This document shows positions 1-9,813 of a stretch of DNA of 28,730 bases, piece after piece. Location of the stretch: positions 1 to 28,730 of the forward strand of contig JADNYJ010000410.1 of assembly GCA_015501075.1 (NCBI GenBank). The letters are read 5' to 3'. This stretch comes from Gymnopilus junonius (taxonomy: Eukaryota > Basidiomycota > Agaricomycetes > Agaricales > Galerinaceae). The notes under the pieces are model-generated. The model did not search any database, was not told the DNA's origin, and saw only the letters and a list, made by a program, of their open reading frames with translations. How positions within the stretch are numbered: the first letter of the stretch is position 1; each line of letters starts with the position of its first letter. The position numbers and the translations under genes are program-made.

Positions 1-688
1 TCGACCCCAAGTCAAGCTGAGTTGACAGATTTCCAATCAAGATTGTTCAGTTTTGACCTTCTTTATGTGAATAACGTCGTCCGTACATCCCAATTCAAAC
101 TTGATATGCAGAGTTCCTGTAAGTCTCGGCACCCTTGAAAAGCAGAAATCGGCAGTTGCTCGACAGAAGCCAGGCGAAGGCGCTGCATGCAGCGGACAAC
201 GTTAAGAAGAAACGATTTGGGTTCGTTGTTCGATCCGTTCCCATTTTAATGATCCTTGGAGAGTAAAACCTGTTCAGTTGATCCAACTGGGATGCTATTT
301 GATACAAGGAGAACCCAGGCAAGCTGCAAGTAGGTTCGAACAGCCTGCTCTTCCTGCCTGGTCCCTCTGAGAATTCGTTTGAACTGTGAGACTGGACATA
401 TGATGCGATGTGTGGTGACCCTTCGAGGAGCTGAAGAAATTTACGGCCAGTTGTGGTTTGATTGGATTCGACCAGGATAGTCATGTCCTGTGGATCTGCA
501 CCATCAACGGAATCGTAATTGAGACGCACGTCCTTGAAGATACGCTTCTGAGATAGGATGCTCAAATTATGATTGACATAAGAACAAGCAAAAAGAGCGC
601 TTCTGCCATGGGGTGAAGAATCATCGAAATGGTCGAGGATAAGATCCCAGACGTCGTCTGGAAGGACAGGATCCGAGTACGAGTGCAT
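1..688 (-). pseudogene. F-box-like family member 1, 5' part, frameshifted and cut by the window edge
   Basis: The first ATG is at 688; reading from 700 would need a TTG start. Residues about 8-55 are the F-box-like segment shared by all copies here (LPDDVWDLILDHF, then a GRSALFACS block, then SQKRIFKDVRL). The second family block follows (TTTGRKFLQLL, GSPHIASYV). The frame breaks near 215: the reading frame in use loses similarity, while the next frame continues the family pattern with LPISAFQGCRDLQELCIS at about 170-110. A further match to the family KVK block lies near 50, but stops interrupt it. The rest lies beyond position 1. F-box proteins normally act as substrate adaptors of SCF ubiquitin ligases; that role is inferred only from the family. 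A hAT element sits 35 bp upstream of the ATG. Likely a pseudogene, unless the frameshift is a sequence error. Confidence 0.75.
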
Positions 689-722
689 GGGTAAAATCAA
701 GGGTGAAGGATTTACCTGGTGC

Positions 723-730
723 CTATATAT
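723..730. repeat. Left 8-bp target site duplication of the hAT element
   Basis: CTATATAT, identical to 1354-1361. Joining the two sides restores a single TATATATA-type stretch about 50 bp upstream of the ATG at 688 on the minus strand. Confidence 0.92.
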
Positions 731-1353
731 TAGGGATGCCGAAGTCCGGTTCAGTCCGGTTCTCTGCCTATTTTGTCGAACCGAGAACCGGACCCAAGGT
801 CCGGTTCAGCCATTTGGCCGAACTTTGGACCGAACTTCGGTTCAGGTCGGTCCAGGTCCGGTTCGAGGTTCGAACCTATATTTTTTCCCACTGTTAGTTT
901 TCCTTCTTTTTCATGTTAAAAATCTTCGTGAGCATCCCTTTCAAATAGATTCATAATCTTTCGAGCATTTTGTACATATTTTGAGCAAACTAGCTAATGT
1001 TTACGGTCACAATCAGATTGCAATCAGGCTTCCGGCACAGGCGTTGTATGTGTGATCACATGATAAGATCGACAAATGTCCTGATAGGCCCAAGATATGC
1101 CTGAGTCTTGCCTACAGAGGCGCTCGTGAGATCAAGCGAAGAGTAGGGGTGAAATCTGTTGAGAAAATGCTCCAAAGTCAACAAAAAATTCTATGGTCAG
1201 CGATACTAAGTTCGAACCTCCATCATCCGGCCGAACCTTGAACTGGACTTGAAGTCCGGTTCAGCAAAATGGCGAACTTTGAACCGGACTTTCGGTCCAG
1301 TTCTCAAAAGTCCGGTTCGAACTTTGGTTCTGAACTGGACAACGGCATCCCTA
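731..1353. mobile_element. Non-autonomous hAT DNA transposon (MITE-like), 623 bp
   Basis: The left end begins TAGGGATGCCG and the right end is its exact reverse complement (CGGCATCCCTA, ending at 1353). The similarity continues inward to about 24 bp with few mismatches. The element is flanked by a perfect 8-bp direct repeat, CTATATAT, at 723-730 and 1354-1361, which is the target duplication length of the hAT superfamily. Both subterminal regions (about 740-880 and 1215-1340) are packed with copies of GTCCGGTTC and its reverse complement GAACCGGAC. Clustered subterminal motifs of this kind are typical transposase-binding sites in hAT elements. The interior (about 900-1200) holds no transposase frame, so movement would need a transposase from elsewhere. 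Short open frames here are accidental readings of the repeats. Confidence 0.92.
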
Positions 1354-1361
1354 CTATATAT
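1354..1361. repeat. Right 8-bp target site duplication of the hAT element
   Basis: CTATATAT, an exact copy of 723-730, directly abutting the right terminal inverted repeat. Confidence 0.92.
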
Positions 1362-1456
1362 ACTGAGTGTTCACCCAACGAATGAAACAATCAATGTAAC
1401 TAGACCGAGTTTAGAGCCCATCACAGATTCACAGTTAACTACGTGTGAAAATACAG

Positions 1457-1745
1457 TTTGTCATTCAAGAAAGTTCTTTTTCCGAAGAAGTTCAGCAAAC
1501 GTGCAAAAGCACAGATCACTTCGAAGTCAATGATGAAGGAAAGGTATGGGCGCGTGTCTATAGAACTCTGTCCAGGCCTGGAACCTCCTGGAGCAGCTAC
1601 AATATGCACGAGCCAGTTGGAGAGTATCACGTGAGTAAGTCGCGTCTCGCGACTTGCCCCATATAATATATTAATATTATTATGGTCGACACTGCAGTGT
1701 GACTCAGTGTTCCAGTACCTGCGTTATGTGGGAGCCGGCTTCGAT
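1457..1745 (+). CDS. Possible spliced fragment of an unrecognised gene (two phase-0 exons)
   Basis: An open 58-codon stretch (1457-1630, containing GKVWARVYRTLSRPGTSW) ends at a textbook donor, GTGAGT at 1631. The putative intron of 67 nt ends with CTGCAG at 1697. A 48-nt open exon follows (CDSVFQYLRYVGAGFD) and ends at a second textbook donor, GTAAGT at 1746. The first exon is preceded by an acceptor-like ATACAG. All boundaries are in phase 0, which is unlikely to be chance but not impossible. No ATG start and no convincing last exon is visible, and any 3' exon would overlap the end of the antisense F-box copy at 1898-3274. I do not recognise the protein. It may be the remnant of a gene whose 5' part lay left of the hAT insertion, or a chance reading. 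Confidence 0.3.
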
Positions 1746-1897
1746 GTAAGTTTGAAAAATTACCACTTTGAATTTCATTGAATGCACAAAATTTACCTAT
1801 TGAGTTCTCGTTAGTTTATACTGGTATCCTTTACTTTACTATAACCTGGATATGTATCAAATTCCAAGCAACTACTGGTTCTATCCCTATTTGTAGC

Positions 1898-3274
1898 TTA
1901 TGTATTATGGACAGCAGTATAGTACAATTCCTTTCTTCTTAGATTCCTGAGGCCTTCATTGCGATCAAGAATATTTAGAAGACTCTCTGCAGGCAATATT
2001 TTGATGTATGATTCTGTAGCCTCGTCGATCGAGACGTTCAACCATTATCTTGACTTCCATAAGAGATCCTACTCCCACTGATTGTTCAGCACATCAGTTA
2101 GGTCAGTCCAGGGGAGTAAGGGAAGGTTGGTTTCGAAATTCGATAAATTTCCGACTGTGAAGAAGATTTCGACTTTCAAGACTGAGTGTTGATGAGGACT
2201 GCGTGGTAAGGTATTTAAATCGAAGCAATGTAGGAAATACCAGCTGTGTCAACTTTGTTAATTGACATTTCCCGGAAATGAGCACGAATGGATGCTGTGA
2301 ATGTAACATGATGAAGCTTGAGCAGGGAAGAAAAATCTGGGATATCAGGAGTGGGCTCTCTGAAGTAAATTCTATCAGTGTAAGTCTATGCAATTATGGA
2401 CATTGTACACGCACTCTTTCGGTTGATAGCGAATGCTCATTAACTGTATCGGAAGATATAGTCTCTCCAGAGTGTTTGCGCAGCATCCCAACAGCCCATT
2501 GATGTGAGGCGCGCTGTAGTATGGATCCGACAATTTTAAATCATGAAGGTGGGAGATATCGAACGGAGATAAAGGTGAAGCAAACCAGGAGATGAGTTCT
2601 TTTGGATTTGGGACACCATAAGTCAGAAGATCAAGTGCTCGAAGCCGAACCTTCTTATCTGATGGCGGTGTGGTGCCCCCTTGCAGGTCCCATGTGAAGG
2701 AGGGCGTCCGAAGTTCTCGTAGATTATAACATCCTGAGAATGCAGAAATAGGAAAGTTGTAGAACAAATATAATTCCAGCACCTGAACCAGTGGTACAAT
2801 CCTTCGGAAAAGCTCCCTTGTATTCTTTTCGATGCTTTCCCACTTTGGATGTATTTCCAAGTCCGGTCCAGCAACGAATTGCTTTAGGTTGTGTAATCTT
2901 GAGACTATGTTATGAAGGGAAAATGCGTAAGCGTACGACGTTATCAACGGCGGCTGTGGGCCTGCCCTCCGTGATGTTACGTTAATTTCGAGGCTGCGAA
3001 CATACGACGCTATGTGCGGTGACCTAGTAATCAAGTCAAGGAATCGTGCACCAATCTGCTTCGTGTCTTCGACCAAAACCAGATTTGAATCTTTGTCGCG
3101 TAAGGAACTATAAGGAAGGACCACGTCTCGGAAGCCCCGCCTCTGCGACATAATGTGAAGGGCGCGATTTGCCTGAGAACAGGCTAGTAAGGACTTGCGA
3201 CCTTCTAGTGAGTCGGCGTCGATATTATATATAATGAGGTCAAGAAGTTCATTTGATAGAACAATTGACGGCAT
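1898..3274 (-). pseudogene. F-box-like family member 2, intact first exon, broken C-terminal exon
   Basis: The first ATG is at 3274; the codon at 3280 is GTG. The first exon is open to about 2420 and shows the family order: F-box-like segment (LSNELLDLIIYNID, GRKSLLACSQANRAL), the ARFLDLITRSPHIASYV block, a leucine-rich middle (VLELYLFYNFPISAF), and ISHLHDLKLSD near the end. The usual phase-1 donor is not recognisable after LYLPIQ. Downstream, family C-terminal blocks can still be read but in changing frames. They include ISYIAS near 2240, NFETNLPLLPWTDL near 2130-2090, an MEVKIMVE block near 2060-2040, and LLNILDRNEGLRNLRRK near 1975-1925, with the last stop at 1898-1900. Frame changes lie near 2222, 2075 and 2030. 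A truncated protein from exon 1 could still be made, but the gene looks dead. Confidence 0.75.
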
Positions 3275-3570
3275 TGGCACCCTGTGTTAACTAAGGTGAG
3301 TGAATTCTGTACTGCAAGGACTTTGTGATGGGAAAGAATGCTCAACTTCGAATACGCCATTTCTTATAAAGATTCTTGACAGGATAGTGGCCCACGCTGG
3401 TCCACTATAAGAAAGTTCACGTCAGGCTGCGTAAGCATTGCCGGGACGGATGGAAACATGATCTTACTCAGGAGGTAAAATAATATAGGGCAACATACTG
3501 CTAATGGGTTCGCATTAGGTCTTTCGGCATAGCTCCTCGGCAAATGGACAAATTATAGAGCAGAAGGTAC

Positions 3571-4903
3571 CTAAAAATATTCATATGATAATACACCTTC
3601 TTCCCTGAATTTCGTCAAGACTTCATTCTTGTCCATGATATCCACCAAATGCGGACGGAACGTATCGAGTAATCCAAGTTGACGGTCAAATTTGGACACT
3701 GGAATTCGATCTTGACGTTTGCAAAATACATTCGATTATCGTCCAATACGCTGGTGAAGTCCGACCAGTCTGGTAGCGACGAAACACCGATTTGGAAACT
3801 TTTAAGATAATGGAACAGCACTTTCAGTGTAAGCCGGAGTTGCATGGGATGGAAGGTATTGAATGGCAAGGTTCTTAATGCAGATGCAATCTGGAAGAGG
3901 TTCCTGTTTTCACGGGGAGACGTCGACCGAAAGGAATGGATGCCGGTATGGATAATAAGACAATTCAGGTTGAGGAGTAATCCAAAGTCGAGTGTTTGAA
4001 CGACAAATGGTCGCTGAGCTAGACCATACCTGTGTCATTAAATGAAGCAACTATCGATGATTATTACGCACAAGGTACACGTAGAGATGGAAAGAAATCC
4101 AGCTCTTTGAGGGTATTTGAACAAAGATTCAACATGCCGTTGATGTCAGATACTGACCAGATACCTTCAAGTTTCAAACTGCGAAGGTGGGAAATATCCA
4201 AGGGCGAACTAGGGGCGCTAAACAATGGCGTCATGGGTTTATTGTCGTGGGTGGGCCCGTAGCTGACTTCCAGAACTCGCAGTTTGACCTTGTTCATGTT
4301 CATAGGAAGGTGGGCGACATCCATCGTGAGACCGTTGATGTGTAGTTCCTCCAGACGGTTACAGTTAGAGAAGATGGATAAAGGGAGAGGTGGGAGGAGA
4401 AAGAGGTCGAGTTTAGTGAGCGATGGAGCGAGGTTAATGAAAAAGGATTCCGTGCGTTCATCGAAAACATCCCGATAAAAACCATTCCTATTATGGGCGA
4501 AAAGCCCCTGTAAATTGCTCAACTGAGGGACGATTCTGTAGAACGAAAATGATGGTGAAGTTGAACATAATTCGAAGGACTTGGGTAGTGCAGTACCTCC
4601 GACCACATTGATCGTAAGGTTTCGAACATGAGAACCTATGTGTGGCGAGGCAGCAAGCAGGCCAAGAAACTTATGGCCTGTTGTTCCCTGGCCGTCGCAG
4701 AAAACGATCTTATGGTCATCATTTAAAAAGTAAGAAAGCTCTATATCTCGGAATAGCCGTTCTTGACAGATGATGAGAAGGGCATGGTGTACGCAAGCGC
4801 AGGCGGATAGAGATTGTCGGCCTTCTGATGAAGACGAGTCGATACTGTCTATGATATGAAACAGAAGTTCAAGTGGAAGAACTTCTGAATGCTCCTTAGT
4901 CAT
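3571..4903 (-). CDS. F-box-like family member 3, two exons, single frameshift close to the 3' end
   Basis: The ATG is at 4903. Exon 1 (4903-4081) encodes the F-box-like segment (LPLELLFHIIDSID, GRQSLSACACVHHAL, CQERLFRDIELSY), the TTGHKFLGLLAASPHIGS block and leucine-rich stretches (LTKLDLFLLPPLPLSIF, RLEELHINGL). A 62-nt intron (4080-4019, donor GTGTAC, acceptor GTCTAG) restores the frame in phase 1, the same position and phase as in the other copies. Exon 2 (LLLNLNCLIIHTG, LFQIASALRTLPFNTF, LPDWSDFTSVLDD, ANVKIEFQC) is open to about 3665. There one missing base shifts the frame. The last family block (DIMDKNEVLTKFREEG, YEYF) continues in the next frame to a stop at 3571-3573; without correction the protein stops at 3615. 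About 423 aa if whole. Closest visible relative: 20765-22132. SCF adaptor role inferred from the F-box only. Confidence 0.72.
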
Positions 4904-5977
4904 TCCTGAAACGGAACGTCAGTGCTGCTTACCTGGAAGGAAGGAAAATGGGAAACGATCAACACACCTTCGTTGCGGCAAGAGCCAGGTTTTGACCTGA
5001 ACGACAGTTAGATGCGCATGTCAAGTATATCAAATCTTATCGATCAGTAGCAGCTCTCACCAGCACCGGTGACGTATGTATATTTTATCACTTCACTACA
5101 TGCAACGGTGCAAAGCTGGATATATTTTGCTGAGATATATTGATGGAGTTAAAATGCGGATGTCTGGCTGTGCCAAACGCGAGACTTATCTTCCTGTAGG
5201 GTGTATGCCCAGTGACAACTGGCGGCTTGAACTTTGAAATCCTGAAATATCAGGGAGAGCGATGCAGTGGCGTGATAGGAGGACAAGTTCATCTGCCGCA
5301 GTGAGAACCAGCTTGGAATAAATTTAGCGGGCGTAACGTCACAGTGATGCGCGTGACCAAATTTCCTGCATTTTCGAACTCAACGCACTCGACTGTCAAC
5401 TTCTACATAAATTTCACGACTGCCACTGCCTTAAGTGTATGACCGGTGGGCGTATCGAGATCAAGAGATTCGATACGCATATTCAATCGCGATGCTCCGT
5501 ATCACCTGTCTTTCATTGTCTTGTCGTATGTAGGCTTCTTCATGAAGCAACTGCATATTCGACGAATCACAAAGCAAAATATTTCTACAGCGTTGATTTC
5601 TCGGAATATTCAGGCAGATTCAACCCGTCACTTAGGTAATCGCAGGCCACAAACTTCCAAACTTTCAAATGCGCAGCCCCGACCACCGTAGGCGTTTTTC
5701 TTTCCTCTTTTTTTTCGGAGCACAGAAAGCAATAGTCGTGAGCGAAATGACGTGAAAATTAGGGGTGATAAATGGATCGATATCGCCTATCAATATTTCA
5801 TGCTTCTCAGTTTACTACTGGTGGCCATCATCAGGTAGGCCTTCTATTTATCTGAACAAAAAAAAGACCCTTGCGATTCGTTGCAACCTGTCAAACTCGA
5901 AGCCAGAAATATTGTCAAGGCATGTGACCATCCACTCATATCAGGACATTCCCACACTTTGTTGCTTCAGATCTTTC
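4904..5977. other. Intergenic stretch without a recognisable gene
   Basis: This lies between the start of the minus-strand F-box copy (4903) and the plus-strand F-box pseudogene. Open frames at about 5439-5691 are short, without recognisable domains or splice pattern. I see no RNA gene or repeat. It presumably holds the promoters of the two diverging genes, but no clear TATA box decides a start. Confidence 0.5.
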
Positions 5978-7640
5978 ATGTATAACCACTTCGAAACTCC
6001 TCTACAATGCTCTCCGATAAACAAACTGAACAGGGACATTTTATTACTGATATTCTCCCTGAATGCGGACATGTTCAGCCCCCGGAATACGACTTGGGGC
6101 GAGGCACAACCCTGACAAACCATTTCGCCCTCGACACCACTCTCACGACGTCGCGTGTGTGGGGTATGGAGGGATGTTATTCTGGAATCACCCTCCATTT
6201 GGGGTCGGATTCTACAACTAGAGAGAATGCGTGAGCTGGGTAAAGAAGGTCGGGAAGAGATCATGAAGCGAACGGAAGTGCTCCTCTTTGTATCCTGGGT
6301 CCCAGCGAAGTGTATGAGGAGCTGCAGAGCCAAGAGTCCGTCCGCGAGCTGTATTTTTCGACACGCTCCTTGGGATAATTGGCCTCGAGTACGAAAATTG
6401 CACGTCAGAATTGGAAGACGCCACGAATCGCTCTTGACTTCGCTCCTCCTCCTTCCGCACCGTCCTTGGATCATTAAGTGCATATTTTCTTCATATCAAC
6501 TCCAACTCCAATCCCCGCTATAGCTCTCACGCCCTTTTTTCGGGGCGGCTCCATCTCTTCGCAGTTGGGACTGGGGTTACCACCTTTCAAATTCAACCTT
6601 CTGGTACCTTGGATCGCCCACCTCCGAATTCTCGAGTTGTTGACGAGAGAAATTGACACTCTAAAGGCTCTGAACGCCATCAAGCAGATGCCTCATCTTC
6701 AGCACCTCAGTCTCAGTGGTATGGTTCCCCATCCAGATTTCGAGCCCCCAGAACCCGAATCTATCGTCCTTTCGAATCTGACATATCTCCGTGTCGAGTT
6801 CGAAAATGCTATGACGTTTGCTCTTGGGATCAAACCAGCCGCGTATTGTGTGTTGACGATGAAATCTCAAATAGGCCGTCAACAAGTTGACCTTTCAGCC
6901 GACTTTATCGCTTTAACGCGTATAGTGTCTCGCTATGGTCAGCCGTACTTTTCTTCGCGGACTGGGAATGCACTATCCTTGGTGGTCACCATCTTCCAGA
7001 ATTATTTCGAGTTCCATGTCGTTCAAGCTGACGACCATCTACCATCATCATCAGCACCCATCGTCAACACAGGATTTGCAGCTTCATCGGTATTCCACGT
7101 TTCCCTCCAATCGTTCATATCATTTACCCCGAACAGTTCTGGCTTGATTACACCTTTTCTACTGTGTGATCTGTCAAGTGTCAAGGAGCTCGAACTCCTG
7201 TTGGAGTCACCCGTTTGGGGTTTAGATCCCTTCTTTCGAGCTCTTTCAGATGTGCAGATACTGTGGGCTGACTCACTCGGATTAGATACCCTCATGTTAA
7301 ACGAAGAACTAAGTTCCGAGTCGACCCTCTCCTACCCAAACTGCACACTCTACGTCTTCCGCGAACGGTTTTCAACCAAAATTCATTTAGAGCAAGTTTC
7401 GCCAAGTTCTATAACAAAAGGAAGGCTCGCCCGTTTCTCCCACTTCTGACTTTGGATCTTGGAAATGACCCACGAGATGACTTCGCTTTTTGGGAGGGCA
7501 CGAGTGGATTGAGAATAACGTGGCAAGAAAACGGAAATCGATCAGAGTATATATGTGGTTCTGGTGGTGGGGAATACTGGATTTTTCACGAAATCGTGAG
7601 AACAAGTGTAAATTCGAAAAAGAAAGAGGTTATGCTGTAA
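5978..7640 (+). pseudogene. F-box domain protein of the common Agaricomycete type, broken by at least seven frame changes
   Basis: From an ATG at 5978 the frame reads INKLNRDILLLIFSLNADMF, a classical F-box start. It then runs into a stop near 6113, and the next frame continues with LTNHFALDTTLTTSRV. After another shift near 6157 comes VWRDVILESPSIWGRI, the conserved end of this F-box module. Further shifts lie near 6277 (then PLCILGPSEVYEELQSQE), at a T run near 6355 (GIIGLEYENCTSELED), and near 6560. A long open stretch follows to about 7390 (LPPFKFNLLVPW, LQHLSLSGMVP, LTYLRVEFENAMTFALG). After one more shift near 7400 the C-terminal block LPLLTLDL and a final stop at 7640 follow. Most shifts look like one missing base. 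This is a different F-box subfamily from the seven copies around it. A decayed gene is the simplest reading; introns cannot explain the breaks because the segments abut without gaps. Confidence 0.8.
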
Positions 7641-7891
7641 GTCACAGGAAAGCATAGTAAAAGAAAGCATTCTTGACCAAGGAGAATAACCATATATTAC
7701 TGTTAATATTTGATTTGACGATACGATGGGTGTGGATACCGCAGTCAGAGGCTGAGACAGGTTGCACCGTGATGCAGCAAATTCTTAGTTTACCATGGAT
7801 AGTCATCACAATGGAAAGACGCAAGGTTCCAAAGTGAGGCGACAGAAAACTAGCTACTTCGCCCTAACACAGTTGAAGGAACGTGACGCAA
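7641..7891. other. Short gap between convergent F-box genes
   Basis: This holds the 3' flanks of the plus-strand pseudogene ending at 7640 and of the minus-strand gene ending at 7892. No gene, repeat or clear polyadenylation signal is recognised. Confidence 0.4.
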
Positions 7892-9258
7892 CTACGGAAG
7901 GAAATACTCAAAAGTACCATACGTCAAAATTCCTTTCGTCCTCAATTTCTTCAATCCCTTGTTCTTGTCCAGGATATTCGTCAGCATTTCGAAGCTCGCG
8001 TCGGTCGGTAAAGCCGGTGAAGTGGTTTGAAGCACCCTCATAATAGAGAGCCTGACATGTGCAAAATAACACGAGATACTGTCGTCATCAAGAAGGTCGA
8101 TGAAATCAGACCACGGAAGCAAAGCGACTTCGGTGTCAAAATTTGGAAGGTGGTCGATGTATACCACAACGTCGAGTTGTACCTGTTTGTGGTGAAGCAG
8201 GAGGAATGGCAAACTTTTCAGAGTCGCTGTGATGTACGATATGTCGTTTTCCTGGCCCCGGGATGGTCGGAGGTAAGGGCGCGTGTAAGAACGTATAGTC
8301 AAATATCGCAGATTGGTGAATGAGCCCAGATCAAGAGGTTGCTTTGGGTATGGGGGTTGGTAAGTACCTATGGATGGATCTCACTCAGCGCGCAAATTGG
8401 GGGGCAAAGCGCGGAGGACTTACTATTTTGATCCACCCAAAAGTCGAGTTCTTCAAAGGTATTCGAACACAGAGCTAGAATTTCTCTGATCTCATCGATA
8501 ACCGTCGACCATCGATCTGATAGTATCAACCTTCGGAGTTGGGAGAGATTAATTGGTGAGCTAGGTTGTTTAAACCACAAAGCGTGAGACCGTGGTCTCC
8601 GCAGATTGACCCCGACTTCAAGGGATTGCAGCTGGACATCGCCCATAGGAAAGGACGCCATTTCGGTTCTATTAATGAGTAACAGAGAGATTCGAAGTTC
8701 CTGTAGTTTAGAACATCCACTGAATATGGAAACTGGAACATATGTAAGCATGTTCAGATCGAGTTTGGTGACCCGCTGGACGACACTCAGCAAAACATCT
8801 CGCATGCGATCTTCCAGGTTGGCCCAATTCAGTAAACCATCGGCAGGCATGAGGAATCCCATCAAGTGAGGCAGCTGGGGGATAATCGTATATAGAGAGA
8901 ATGGTGATTCGGATGTGTTGGAATGTTCTCCTGAGCTTCGGGGCCTGGGCGAGCTCACTATGACTGTCAGGTTTTGGATATAGGATCCTATATGTGGTGA
9001 TGCGGCGAGCAGGGTTAAAAGCTTGTGGCTAGTCGTTTGCTCTGAATCGGCAAAATTAAGGGTATGATCGGTTTCAATGAGGCATATGCAAGAGATTTCC
9101 ACGTCCCTGAAGAACCGCTCTTGACAAAGAGTAGTGAAAGAGCGATTTGTATACGAGCATGCTGACAATGATTGTCGACCATTAGATGAAGAAGTGTCGA
9201 TGGCGTTTATGATCAAGTACAGAAGTTCTAAGGGGAGTACAGGCGCAGTCGAGTTCAT
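7892..9258 (-). CDS. F-box-like family member 4, intact two-exon gene (436 aa)
   Basis: This is the only copy in the window that reads without a break. Exon 1 (9258-8424) starts MNSTAPVLPLELLYLIINAI and contains the F-box-like segment (about residues 8-55: GRQSLSACSYTNRSF, CQERFFRDVEIS), the TTSHKLLTLLAASPHIGSYI block, FSLYTIIPQL, and leucine-rich pieces (VTKLDLNML, KLQELRISLLL). The intron (8423-8368, 56 nt) has donor GTAAGT and acceptor CCATAG in phase 1. Exon 2 (8367-7892) carries LDLGSFTNLRYLTIRSY, ISYITATLKSLPFLLL, LPNFDTEVALLPWSDFIDLL and a lysine-rich end (NILDKNKGLKKLRTKG, EYFLP). The N-terminal F-box suggests an SCF ubiquitin-ligase adaptor with a leucine-rich substrate-binding part; no substrate can be inferred. 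The copy at 18939-20165 is near-identical over the C-terminal exon and even the intron. Confidence 0.85.
8368..8423 (-). other. Intron of F-box-like family member 4
   Basis: Donor GTAAGT, acceptor CCATAG, 56 nt, phase 1. It aligns with the intron of the copy at 18939-20165, whose version has several CG dinucleotides replaced. This position is the family-wide intron site. Confidence 0.8.
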
Positions 9259-9528
9259 TCTTTCGGAATCCTTGCGTGAAAAAAATCAATGGGTCGGACA
9301 CAATATGTAGCAACAGAATCTCGTAATTTCGCGCACCTGAATTAATGTTGACGTTGATCTCCCGGAGTAGTATTCCAAACTATGGTCAGAGGTAAATGGA
9401 AGACGCTAGTCTAATGGAACGTTCAACATGACCAAAAGTCACAGTGACCGTGTCACTTCTGTCACTTCATCACGTTCCACTGCGTCATCAGCACGTGCAC
9501 CACGCGTGTGCCCGCCTCCTTTCCAAAT

Positions 9529-9620
9529 TGAGTCATTCACCCAGAAACAAAGCTCCGACCGGAGTCGGTTGCCACAAACAAAGTGAGTCAACGTGAGTCG
9601 GCTCCGGGGAGGGTATATAA
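9529..9620 (+). promoter_or_regulatory. Core promoter with two GCN4/AP-1-type sites and a TATA box
   Basis: TGAGTCA occurs at 9529-9535 and again at 9584-9590. This is the core recognised by GCN4-type bZIP proteins. A TATATAA box follows at 9614-9620 inside a GC-rich context. A gene for a bZIP of exactly this DNA-binding class lies 4 kb away (13749-15479). The transcript driven by this promoter is uncertain; see 9637-9813. The second site overlaps GTGAGT, which could also be an intron donor, so only the first site is free of that ambiguity. Confidence 0.5.
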
Positions 9621-9636
9621 CGCCCTCTCTTTGCAG

Positions 9637-9813
9637 ATGGATAAGGTTTTTTGTCCTTTGTTCCCGACTCTTGTCGTCGATCCTCGGGATCCCTGCGTTC
9701 AGGAACTGGCACTTCAAAGTCTTCAAGCCTTCAAGCTCCAGCGCCTATCTGGTGGACATTCCTCACAACATTTTTCTTGTAGGTTATCACTGAAGGCTGG
9801 TGAAATGATGTGA
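9637..9813 (+). CDS. Possible short reading frame (58 aa) downstream of the TATA promoter
   Basis: The ATG at 9637 follows the TATA box at 9614-9620 by only 17 bp, which is close for a translation start; a transcript might begin at or after it. The frame reads MDKVFCPLFPTLVV to a stop at 9811-9813. It has no signal peptide, no CaaX ending and no domain I recognise. A pyrimidine tract with TTGTAG near 9781 may be an intron acceptor, in which case the product would differ. Kept only because of the promoter upstream. Confidence 0.2.
   Translation: MDKVFCPLFPTLVVDPRDPCVQELALQSLQAFKLQRLSGGHSSQHFSCRLSLKAGEMM

Noticed and set aside
687..956. Open frames over 687-956 and 1249-1533 rich in Arg/Gly/Thr/Pro
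   Set aside because: They are translations of the repeated GTCCGGTTC motifs inside the hAT ends, not proteins.
4906..4931. Leader intron of F-box-like member 3 (GTAAGC...TTTCAG)
   Set aside because: Only 26 nt between donor and acceptor, too short for a spliceosomal intron.
6100..6600. Introns as the explanation of the frame changes in the 5978-7640 gene
   Set aside because: Conserved segments abut directly at each change, leaving no room for GT-AG introns.
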